Assembly (NCBI GenBank): GCA_943326315.2
Contig: CALPSU020000058.1
Coordinates: 1 to 10,528 of the forward strand
DNA length: 10,528 nt
Direction: 5' to 3'
From: Chryseobacterium gleum
Lineage (GTDB): Bacteria; Bacteroidota; Bacteroidia; Flavobacteriales_D; Crocinitomicaceae
Shown here piece after piece: positions 1-5,936 of this stretch. The notes under the pieces are model-generated. The model did no database searches. It saw only the letters and a list, made by a program, of their open reading frames with translations, and was not told where the DNA came from. The number at the start of each line of letters is the position of its first letter. Within the stretch, counting starts at the first letter, position 1. The position numbers and the translations under genes were made by a program.

Positions 1-1
1 C

Positions 2-367
2 CCAGGTTGTGAAGAAGAAGACATGGCAAATTTGGCAGCTGAAACAAAGGACATGGGGTTTCAGTTAGAACAAGTGCAAGATTTTACACCAACACCAATG
101 ACAGTTGCTGAAGTAATCTATTACAGCGGTGTTCATCCATATACTTTGAAACCAATAAAAACGGTGAAAACGAAAGAAGAAAAGTTAAATCAAAACAAAT
201 TTTTCTTTTGGTACAAACGTGAAAATAGAGATTGGATAAGACAAAGACTTCAAAAAGCCAATCGACCAGAATTAATTGAAAAATTATTAGGTGATCAGGA
301 GGTTTCTAATGGAAAACCAATGCCAAAATGGTTAGATGAAAGAAGAAAAAATCACGGTAGAAAATAA
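2..367 (+). CDS. YgiQ-family radical SAM protein, C-terminal fragment (5' truncated by window edge)
   Basis: Only the last 121 residues are visible. The reading frame is open to base 2, and the residues before the first ATG (position 23), PGCEEEDM, continue a family motif, so that ATG is internal and the gene starts upstream of the window. The stretch VQDFTPTPMT, followed by YYSGVHPYTL and then FFFWYK, is the conserved C-terminal region I know from the YgiQ / UPF0313 family. These are large (about 600-740 residue) radical SAM proteins whose CxxxCxxC cluster motif lies in the middle of the protein and so is not seen here. The tail is very basic (DERRKNHGRK). The function of the family is not established; membership predicts a 4Fe-4S cluster and SAM-dependent radical chemistry. 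The gene ends with TAA 68 bases before purF. Confidence 0.85.
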   Translation, partial: PGCEEEDMANLAAETKDMGFQLEQVQDFTPTPMTVAEVIYYSGVHPYTLKPIKTVKTKEEKLNQNKFFFWYKRENRDWIRQRLQKANRPELIEKLLGDQEVSNGKPMPKWLDERRKNHGRK

Positions 368-401
368 TGAATTAATATTCCTTCTTTACGTTTATAAGTG
401 T

Positions 402-409
402 TAAATTTG
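402..409 (+). promoter_or_regulatory. Putative Bacteroidota -7 promoter element upstream of purF
   Basis: TAAATTTG matches the TAnnTTTG -7 consensus of Bacteroidota housekeeping sigma factors. It ends 26 bases before the purF ATG, giving a short predicted leader of about 20 bases. No good TTG (-33) lies 17-23 bases upstream, so only the -7 half is supported. In this AT-rich DNA, chance matches are common. Confidence 0.4.
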
Positions 410-435
410 CACCAAATTTCAACAATCAATTAGAA

Positions 436-2337
436 ATGAGCGACGCGATACAGCATGAATGTGGAATAGCATTAATCCGATTAAAAAAACCACTTCAGTT
501 TTACCTTGATAAATATGGATCTTCTTTTTACGCGTTAAAAAAGTTGCATCTTTTGATGGAAAAACAACAGAATCGTGGTCAAGACGGAGCTGGTGTTGCA
601 AATATCAAGTTTGATATGGAACCAGGAGAAAGATATATTTCTCGTCAACGCTCGATTGATAGTAAGCCAATTCAAGATATTTTTGATCAAATTAATTCTC
701 GATTCAAACAAATCGAAGAAGAGAATCCTGCCTTATTAAAAGATGTTGATTATTTAAAGAAAAATGCTGGATTTACAGGCGAATTGTTTTTAGGACATTT
801 AAGATACGGAACTTTCGGTAGAAATTCAATTGAAAGCTGTCACCCATTTTTGCGTCAGAATAACTGGATGTCAAGAAATCTAGTGGTTGCAGGAAATTTC
901 AATTTAACAAATGTCGATGAACTATTTGATGCTTTGGTTGAAATTGGACAGCATCCAAAAGAAAAATCGGATACAGTAACTGTACTTGAAAAAATAGGTC
1001 ACTTTTTGGATGTAGAAAATGATCAATTATTAGACGAATTAAAAGAAGACGGTTTATCTAACCTTGAAAAATATAAATTAGTTTCTGAGAGAATTAATAT
1101 TGAAAAAATTCTTAAAAAAGCATCTGAAAATTGGGACGGAGGATATGCAATGGCAGGTCTTTTTGGTCACGGTGATGCTTTTGTTTTAAGAGATCCTTCA
1201 GGTATTCGTCCAGCTTATTGGTACGAAGACGATGAGGTATGTGTAGTTGCTTCAGAACGACCAGTTATTCAAACTGCTTTTAATTTAAAAGCGGAAAAAA
1301 TCAAAGAATTGACACCGGGTCATGCTTTAATCATTAAGAAAAATGGAACGGTAACTGAAACATTAATAAATCAACCAATAGAGAATAAAGCTTGTTCATT
1401 TGAACGCGTTTACTTTTCAAGAGGAAATGATATTGGGATTTATGAAGAACGTAAACAATTAGGGAATAACGTTGTTTCTCAAGTTTTAAAAGCAATCGAT
1501 TACGATTTAGATAATTCAGTATTTTCGTTTATTCCAAATACAGCCGAAGTTTCATTTTATGGTTTAATTAAAGGTCTAGAAGATCATTTAAACGATAAAA
1601 AATATACTTCAATTTTAGCTTTAGGAGCAAATCCTTCAGCTGAAAAATTGAAAGAGATTGTTTATCAACGTGCTAGAATTGAGAAAATTATAATTAAGGA
1701 TGCAAAATTAAGAACGTTTATCACGCAAGATGATTCACGTGACGATTTGGTAGCGCATGTATACGATATTACTTACGGAAGTGTTGTTGAAGGTAAAGAT
1801 AATTTAGTTGTTATTGACGATAGCATTGTTAGAGGAACAACTTTAAAACAAAGTATTCTTCGAATTTTAGATCGTTTAGGACCGAAAAGAATTATTGTTG
1901 TTTCTTCAGCCCCACAAATTCGTTACCCAGATTGTTATGGAATTGACATGGCTAAAATGGGAGATTTTATTGCCTTTGAAGCGGCTATTCAATTGTTAAA
2001 GGATAACGGAAAAGAGCAATTAATTCAAGATGTTTACCTTAAGTGTAAAGATCAAATTAATCTTCCAAAAGAACAGATAGTGAATTATGTAAAAGAAATT
2101 TATAATCCTTTTACAGCAGAACAAATTTCTGCTAAAATTTCTGAATTATTAACTCCTCCATCGATTAATGCAAAAGTAGAGATCATTTATCAAACGATTG
2201 AAAACTTACACGATGCTTGTCCGGATAATTTAGGGGATTGGTATTTCACTGGAGATTATCCTACACCAGGAGGAAATAAAGTAGTTAACAAAGCATTTAT
2301 GAATTGGGTAGAAGGTAAGAATGAAAGAGCATATTAA
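436..2337 (+). CDS. purF: Amidophosphoribosyltransferase, long Bacteroidota form
   Basis: This enzyme makes 5-phosphoribosylamine from PRPP and glutamine, the first committed step of purine synthesis, in the cytoplasm. The N-terminal half is a class II (Ntn) glutaminase. Cys9 (in HECGIAL) is the predicted nucleophile after removal of the short leader MSDAIQHE. Further glutaminase motifs are NRGQDGAG (46-53), GHLRYGTFG (120-128) and GNFNLTN (153-159, the oxyanion asparagine region), then DPSGIRP (253-259). The C-terminal half is a type I phosphoribosyltransferase with the PRPP loop VVIDDSIVRGTT (458-469) and SAPQIRYPDCYGIDM (491-505). At 633 residues it is well over 100 longer than the common ~470-510 residue PurF; the extra length lies in insertions around 60-115, 190-230 and 370-420 and a C-terminal extension ending RAY. 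I know this long form from Flavobacteriia. ATG 436 is chosen because it leaves a short propeptide before Cys9. There is no Shine-Dalgarno, as is usual in this phylum. Confidence 0.93.
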   Translation: MSDAIQHECGIALIRLKKPLQFYLDKYGSSFYALKKLHLLMEKQQNRGQDGAGVANIKFDMEPGERYISRQRSIDSKPIQDIFDQINSRFKQIEEENPALLKDVDYLKKNAGFTGELFLGHLRYGTFGRNSIESCHPFLRQNNWMSRNLVVAGNFNLTNVDELFDALVEIGQHPKEKSDTVTVLEKIGHFLDVENDQLLDELKEDGLSNLEKYKLVSERINIEKILKKASENWDGGYAMAGLFGHGDAFVLRDPSGIRPAYWYEDDEVCVVASERPVIQTAFNLKAEKIKELTPGHALIIKKNGTVTETLINQPIENKACSFERVYFSRGNDIGIYEERKQLGNNVVSQVLKAIDYDLDNSVFSFIPNTAEVSFYGLIKGLEDHLNDKKYTSILALGANPSAEKLKEIVYQRARIEKIIIKDAKLRTFITQDDSRDDLVAHVYDITYGSVVEGKDNLVVIDDSIVRGTTLKQSILRILDRLGPKRIIVVSSAPQIRYPDCYGIDMAKMGDFIAFEAAIQLLKDNGKEQLIQDVYLKCKDQINLPKEQIVNYVKEIYNPFTAEQISAKISELLTPPSINAKVEIIYQTIENLHDACPDNLGDWYFTGDYPTPGGNKVVNKAFMNWVEGKNERAY

Positions 2338-2338
2338 T

Positions 2339-2434
2339 AAATTTCAAATTGGAAGATTTCAAATTTCAAATTATAATAGTTAGTTTTTTAATTTTAATTT
2401 TTTTCAATTTTCAATCTGTAATTTGTAATTTTTG
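2339..2434. repeat. AT-rich imperfect palindrome between purF and the histidine kinase
   Basis: The 10-mer ATTTCAAATT occurs three times in the left arm (2341-2350, 2356-2365 and 2363-2372, the last two overlapping). The right arm (about 2398-2434) reads, on the opposite strand, as a degenerate version of the same words: CAAATT at 2420-2425 pairs with 2345-2350, followed by matching AGATT and AAATT blocks. The central loop is about 2373-2397. It fills almost the whole purF-kinase gap, so an RNA copy could fold into a long weak hairpin and act as a terminator or stability element. It has no clean GC stem plus U-tract, so I call it a repeat and not a terminator. From memory, similar CAAATTTCAAATT-type arrays are common between genes in Flavobacteriia. 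Confidence 0.55.
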
Positions 2435-2437
2435 TCA

Positions 2438-3331
2438 ATGAAAAAACAAACCGCTTTATTTTTCTACATATTAAGTGCGTACGTTGTTATTCAGTTTATG
2501 TGGTGGGGATATCATTTAATTGAACTTACAAAAGAAATTGACACTCAAAAAGAAATCGTTTCAAAGCGTGTTTTTATGATTTTGAGCGAAGGATCCGTTT
2601 TCTTTTTGATTCTAATTCTAGGACTTTGGAAAATTAGAAGTTCAATTAAAAAAGAACTTAAATTATCGCAACGTCAAAACAATTTTTTATTGTCGGTTAC
2701 GCACGAATTAAAAACTCCTTTAGCGGCGAATAAATTGTATCTTCAAACGGTTGTAAAAAGGGATTTAGATCTTGCGAAAAGAACCGAATTAATCGAAAAA
2801 GCAATTATTGAAAATCAACGGTTGGAAGTGATGATTGATAATATTCTCAATGCAACAAGATTGGAAAATCAAGTTATTCAGTTACATAAAGAGCATTTTA
2901 GTTTATCCGATTTATTAAAACAAATTGCAGATAGATTCAATAAAAGTCTTCAAAATGAAATTATAGAATTGCAAGCTTTGAAAGGAGTTTCAGTGGAAGC
3001 AGATCTTTTTATGATTGAAACATCCATAAATAATTTGATTGAAAATGCTTTAAAATATGCCGGGATTCATAAAAAAATAATTCTATATTTGAGTAAGACT
3101 AACGATTCAAGAATTATCTTTGGAGTAAAAGACGAAGGGCCAGGAGTACCAATAAATCATCAAGTTGAAATATTTGAAAAATTTGTTAGATCAGGAAATG
3201 AAGAGACTCGATCTCAAAAGGGAACAGGTTTAGGTTTATTTATAGCTTCAGAATTTATACAATTACATGGAGGGAAAATATGTTATAAAAACAATTTACC
3301 TATTGGCGCAAACTTTGAAATAACTTTATAA
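2438..3331 (+). CDS. Two-TM, HAMP-less sensor histidine kinase (orphan in this window)
   Basis: This is an inner-membrane sensor kinase that should autophosphorylate on histidine and pass phosphate to a response regulator. ATG 2438 is preferred over the in-frame TTG at 2432, giving 297 residues starting MKKQTALFF. There are two predicted membrane helices (about 6-24 and 45-65) separated by a loop of only ~20 residues, leaving no room for a periplasmic sensor domain, and no HAMP domain is evident. HisKA: SVTHELKTP with phospho-acceptor His89. HATPase_c: N box INNLIENALKYA (197-208), G1 box DEGPGVP (232-238), F box FEKFVR (246-251), G2 box GTGLGLFIA (262-270). All catalytic motifs look intact. 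No response regulator is adjacent; only 2 bases separate its stop from gpmI, so the two are probably co-transcribed. The signal it senses is unknown. Confidence 0.9.
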   Translation: MKKQTALFFYILSAYVVIQFMWWGYHLIELTKEIDTQKEIVSKRVFMILSEGSVFFLILILGLWKIRSSIKKELKLSQRQNNFLLSVTHELKTPLAANKLYLQTVVKRDLDLAKRTELIEKAIIENQRLEVMIDNILNATRLENQVIQLHKEHFSLSDLLKQIADRFNKSLQNEIIELQALKGVSVEADLFMIETSINNLIENALKYAGIHKKIILYLSKTNDSRIIFGVKDEGPGVPINHQVEIFEKFVRSGNEETRSQKGTGLGLFIASEFIQLHGGKICYKNNLPIGANFEITL

Positions 3332-3333
3332 TT

Positions 3334-4851
3334 ATGACAACACATTTCGGACTTATCATTTTAGACGGTTGGGGGATTGGAGACAAATCTAAATCAGATG
3401 CAGTTTTCAATGCAAATACTCCTTTCATGGATTCTTTACTAGAGAATCATCCACATGCAACGTTAAGTACAAGTGGTGAAGATGTTGGTTTACCAGATGG
3501 ACAAATGGGGAATTCCGAAGTTGGTCACATGAATATTGGTGCCGGTAGAATTGTTTACCAAGAATTAACTCGTATTAACAAATCGATTCGAGAAGGAGAA
3601 TTTTATAAGAATGAAAAGTTATTACAAGCAATTCATACAGCAAAAAACAACAATGTTGCTCTACATTTAATAGGATTAGTTTCCAAAGGTGGTGTTCACA
3701 GTAACCAAGAACATATTTATGCAATTTGTAAATTAGCAAAACAAGAAGGATTACAAAAAGTTTTCATACACGCTTTTACAGATGGACGTGATTGCGATCC
3801 AAAAAGTGGTTTAGGTTTTATTGAAGAGTTGCAAAGTGAATTAGACAAATCGGTTGGAAAAATAGCAACTATTGTTGGTCGATATTATGCAATGGATAGA
3901 GACAATCGTTGGGAACGTATAAAATTTGCTTACGATGCAATGGTTAAAGGTGAAGGAACTAAATTTTCTTCAGCCAAAGAAGCGATTCAATCGTCGTATG
4001 CTAATAACAAAACGGACGAATTCATAGACCCTTGTATTATTACTGAAAATGATTCACCTATTGCTACAATAAAGGATAATGATGTTGTTTTATGTTTTAA
4101 TTTTAGAACGGATAGACCACGTGAAATCTCTATTGCTTTAACACAAAAAGATTTTCCAGAACAAAATATGAAGAAATTAAATCTTCATTTTTACACGATG
4201 ACAAATTACGATTCTACATTTGAAAATGTAACTGTTTTGTTTGAAAAAGATAATCTTAAATATACATTAGGAGAAGTACTTGCAAAAGTAGATAAATCGC
4301 AAGTTCGAATTGCCGAAACAGAAAAATATCCACACGTTACATTCTTTTTTAATGGAGGAAGAGAAGAGCCTTTCGAATTAGAGAAGAGGATAATGGTTAA
4401 TTCTCCAAAAGTTGCAACCTATGATTTACAGCCAGAAATGAGTGCTGTGGAAGTGAAAAATAAAATCATAGAAAGTATAGGAAAAGATAGACCAAATTTC
4501 TTTTGTTTGAACTTTGCAAACCCAGACATGGTTGGTCATACCGGTGTTTATGATGCTATAATTAAAGCAGTTGAAACGGTAGATAGTTGTTTAAAAGAAG
4601 TAATTGAAACCGGATTGAAATACGATTACGAGTTTTTAGTAATTGCCGATCATGGAAATGCTGATTATGTTATTAATCCAGATGGCACACCAAATACTGC
4701 CCATTCTTTAAATCCTGTACCAGTAGTTTTGGTAAGTAATCAGAAAGGATTATCAATTAAAAATGGAATTTTAGCAGATGTTGCTCCAACAATTTTAAGA
4801 AGATTAGGAATTTCAACACCAATGGAAATGACAGGGGAATCGTTGGTTTAG
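3334..4851 (+). CDS. gpmI: 2,3-bisphosphoglycerate-independent phosphoglycerate mutase
   Basis: This cytoplasmic enzyme interconverts 3- and 2-phosphoglycerate in glycolysis and gluconeogenesis using two Mn ions and a phosphoserine intermediate. It belongs to the alkaline phosphatase superfamily. At 505 residues it has the usual family length. Visible active-site elements are Asp11 in ILDGWGIGD, nucleophile Ser61 in MGNSEVGHMNIGAGR (58-72), HAFTDGRDCDP (146-156), VGRYYAMDRD (181-190), FRTDRPREI (257-265), Asp398/His402 in NPDMVGHTG, Asp439/His440 in IADHGNAD, and His457 in TAHSLNP. The numbering matches the metal ligands and nucleophile known in the Bacillus enzyme within a few residues. The ATG follows the kinase stop by 2 bases with no separate promoter visible, so expression probably depends on read-through from the kinase or purF side. 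The TAG stop overlaps the stop of the convergent downstream gene. Confidence 0.96.
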   Translation: MTTHFGLIILDGWGIGDKSKSDAVFNANTPFMDSLLENHPHATLSTSGEDVGLPDGQMGNSEVGHMNIGAGRIVYQELTRINKSIREGEFYKNEKLLQAIHTAKNNNVALHLIGLVSKGGVHSNQEHIYAICKLAKQEGLQKVFIHAFTDGRDCDPKSGLGFIEELQSELDKSVGKIATIVGRYYAMDRDNRWERIKFAYDAMVKGEGTKFSSAKEAIQSSYANNKTDEFIDPCIITENDSPIATIKDNDVVLCFNFRTDRPREISIALTQKDFPEQNMKKLNLHFYTMTNYDSTFENVTVLFEKDNLKYTLGEVLAKVDKSQVRIAETEKYPHVTFFFNGGREEPFELEKRIMVNSPKVATYDLQPEMSAVEVKNKIIESIGKDRPNFFCLNFANPDMVGHTGVYDAIIKAVETVDSCLKEVIETGLKYDYEFLVIADHGNADYVINPDGTPNTAHSLNPVPVVLVSNQKGLSIKNGILADVAPTILRRLGISTPMEMTGESLV

Positions 4852-5735
4852 TTTTTATAAAACTCATAATTCAAAAACCTCAGAATCATGATGAAATTAG
4901 TTTTTACTTCTCTTGTTAAAACGGAAGAAAGAAGTTTGGTATCCACATTATATATGATTTGAATATCCGTTGTGAATACTCCATTTTTATAGACATGTTT
5001 TTCAGTTAAATTCCCTAAATTATCATATTTAAAGAACCATTCTTCGGCGAATTTCCCATCTATAGTTGCATTGGATCGAATAGCAGCGATGTATCCTTTT
5101 TCATTATATTCATAAAGATGCTTCACTTTACCAGAAGTCATTTTTAGACGCTCTTCTTTTTCTAGTAAATAACCATCTGAATTATAGTAACTAAATTCTT
5201 CCAAATAGGGTAAATTGTAGCTATTAAAAACTGTTTTTTTCTGTTGTAAGGGAAAAGTATCGTATTTCATAGACTCCGTGTTTATGATGAAAGTACGTTC
5301 AATTTTTCCAAGAGCATCTAAAACATCACGGTGGCTTTCTTCTTTTATTACTCTTCCCGATAAATCTCTTTGATAATGAATAGAAGTATATCCTTCACCT
5401 TCTTTTTTTCTATGAATGGATAATTGGTTATTAGGATAATATTCGTAGATATTATGAATAGTGTCTTTTATTCCATCGTCGCTTCTTGTTTCAAATGCCT
5501 CAATAAGTTGACCAGATGCATTAAATTCAAAGCTACTTTTAAAAGCAGTTTTACGCATAATATCTCCAGCTTTTTTGAAGGTATATTCTCCTTTTATTTT
5601 TTTTACTTTGTTTTGTTGGATGAATGTTTTATTAAAAAAAGGCATATCCGAAAAAGCCAAACCTTTTTTATTATCAAGCATTTGTGCGTTTAATAAATAA
5701 GAAATAAAACAGAATAAAAGTGTAATTTTTTTCAC
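4848..5735 (-). CDS. Secreted YD-repeat-like protein of unknown function
   Basis: I do not recognise a named family. With a GTG start at 5735 the protein has 295 residues and opens with MKKITLLFCFISYLLNAQ, a typical Bacteroidota signal peptide cleaved after about residue 18; there is no lipobox cysteine. The mature part contains several YD/Rhs-like units of the form aromatic-x-Y-(D/N)-x-x-G-x-(L/I) followed by charged residues: FEFNASGQLIE (69-79), YEYYPNNQL (98-106), YQRDLSGRVIKEE (121-133), YYNSDGYLLEKEE (183-195), YEYNEKGYIAA (208-218) and FKYDNLGNLTEKH (235-247). Such units build beta-rich extracellular proteins. A TTG start at 5768 would add 11 residues, but that TTG is also the best -33 promoter element, so GTG fits better. 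Its 3' end overlaps the gpmI stop by 4 bases, and it is divergent from the YegD-like gene. Confidence 0.7.
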   Translation of the reverse strand: MKKITLLFCFISYLLNAQMLDNKKGLAFSDMPFFNKTFIQQNKVKKIKGEYTFKKAGDIMRKTAFKSSFEFNASGQLIEAFETRSDDGIKDTIHNIYEYYPNNQLSIHRKKEGEGYTSIHYQRDLSGRVIKEESHRDVLDALGKIERTFIINTESMKYDTFPLQQKKTVFNSYNLPYLEEFSYYNSDGYLLEKEERLKMTSGKVKHLYEYNEKGYIAAIRSNATIDGKFAEEWFFKYDNLGNLTEKHVYKNGVFTTDIQIIYNVDTKLLSSVLTREVKTNFIMILRFLNYEFYKN

Positions 5736-5739
5736 ACCG

Positions 5740-5768
5740 TAAAAGTAGGAAATATTTTTAAGTGTCAA
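5740..5768 (-). promoter_or_regulatory. Promoter of the secreted YD-like gene (-33 TTG plus -7 box)
   Basis: On the minus strand TTGACA (5763-5768) is followed, 18 bases after its TTG, by TACTTTTA (5740-5747), which matches TAnnTTTG except for the last base. This spacing fits the 17-23 base range known for Flavobacterium promoters. The -7 box ends 4 bases before the GTG at 5735, so the transcript would be leaderless or nearly so. This arrangement is my main reason for rejecting the upstream TTG start. Confidence 0.5.
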
Positions 5769-5775
5769 TTAAAAG

Positions 5776-5896
5776 TTTAACCACAGAGTTTAAGAAGAGT
5801 TTTTACGGTGTACCACAGAGTTTTTTATATGTGGTGTAATCAAAAAAAACTTCGTGTGACTCTGTGAAACTATACTCTGCGAACTCTGTGGTTAAA
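5776..5896. repeat. Nested palindromic repeat of CACAGAG/CTCTGTG words
   Basis: The outer arms TTTAACCACAGAGTT (5776-5790) and AACTCTGTGGTTAAA (5882-5896) are perfect 15-base reverse complements. Inside them CACAGAGT (5814-5821) pairs with ACTCTGTG (5859-5866), and a T-run (from 5821) faces an A-run (5842-5849) in the centre. The word CACAGAG occurs at 5782 and 5814, CTCTGTG at 5860 and 5884, with a degenerate CTCTGCG at 5875. I see no open frame of interest and no clear target-site duplication. It sits between the two divergent promoters. From memory, ACCACAGAG-type dispersed intergenic repeats are common in Bacteroidota and other environmental bacteria. It may be a non-autonomous mobile or REP-like element, or a transcription-insulating hairpin. 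Confidence 0.75.
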
Positions 5897-5924
5897 AAAA
5901 ACACCAACATCCCACTCAATTTTT

Positions 5925-5932
5925 TAACTTTG
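5925..5932 (+). promoter_or_regulatory. Putative -7 promoter element of the YegD-like gene
   Basis: TAACTTTG is an exact match to TAnnTTTG and ends 4 bases before the ATG at 5937. Transcription would then start at or next to the start codon, giving a leaderless mRNA. No TTG is found 17-23 bases upstream; that interval holds an A-run and the edge of the palindromic repeat. The 4-base box-to-start distance equals that of the divergent gene. Confidence 0.5.
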
Positions 5933-5936
5933 TTTT

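Noticed and set aside
23..367. Reading the first + strand gene as a complete 114-residue protein starting at ATG 23
   Set aside because: The frame is open to the window edge and the residues before this Met (PGCEEED) belong to the conserved YgiQ motif, so it is an internal Met of a larger gene.
419..601. 60-codon open frame on the - strand opposite the start of purF
   Set aside because: It lies antisense to the conserved glutaminase motifs of purF, has no family resemblance and no promoter; it is a shadow.
4851..4863. GTTTT-TAT-AAAAC as a bidirectional Rho-independent terminator
   Set aside because: Only 5 pairs, nearly all A-T, with a 3-base loop; too weak to call in DNA this AT-rich.
5424..5693. 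89-codon open frame on the + strand opposite the secreted YD-like gene
   Set aside because: Phe/Ile/Ser-rich composition is what the complement of an AT-rich coding region gives; the minus-strand gene has a signal peptide, repeats and a promoter.
5736..5768. TTG start at 5768 for the secreted YD-like protein (306 residues)
   Set aside because: That TTG is the -33 element of a well-spaced promoter whose -7 box lies inside the would-be extension; GTG 5735 gives a standard MKK signal peptide.
5776..5896. CRISPR-like or insertion-sequence interpretation of the palindromic repeat
   Set aside because: The CACAGAG words are inverted and irregularly spaced, there are no equal-length spacers, no cas or transposase gene nearby, and no clear target-site duplication.
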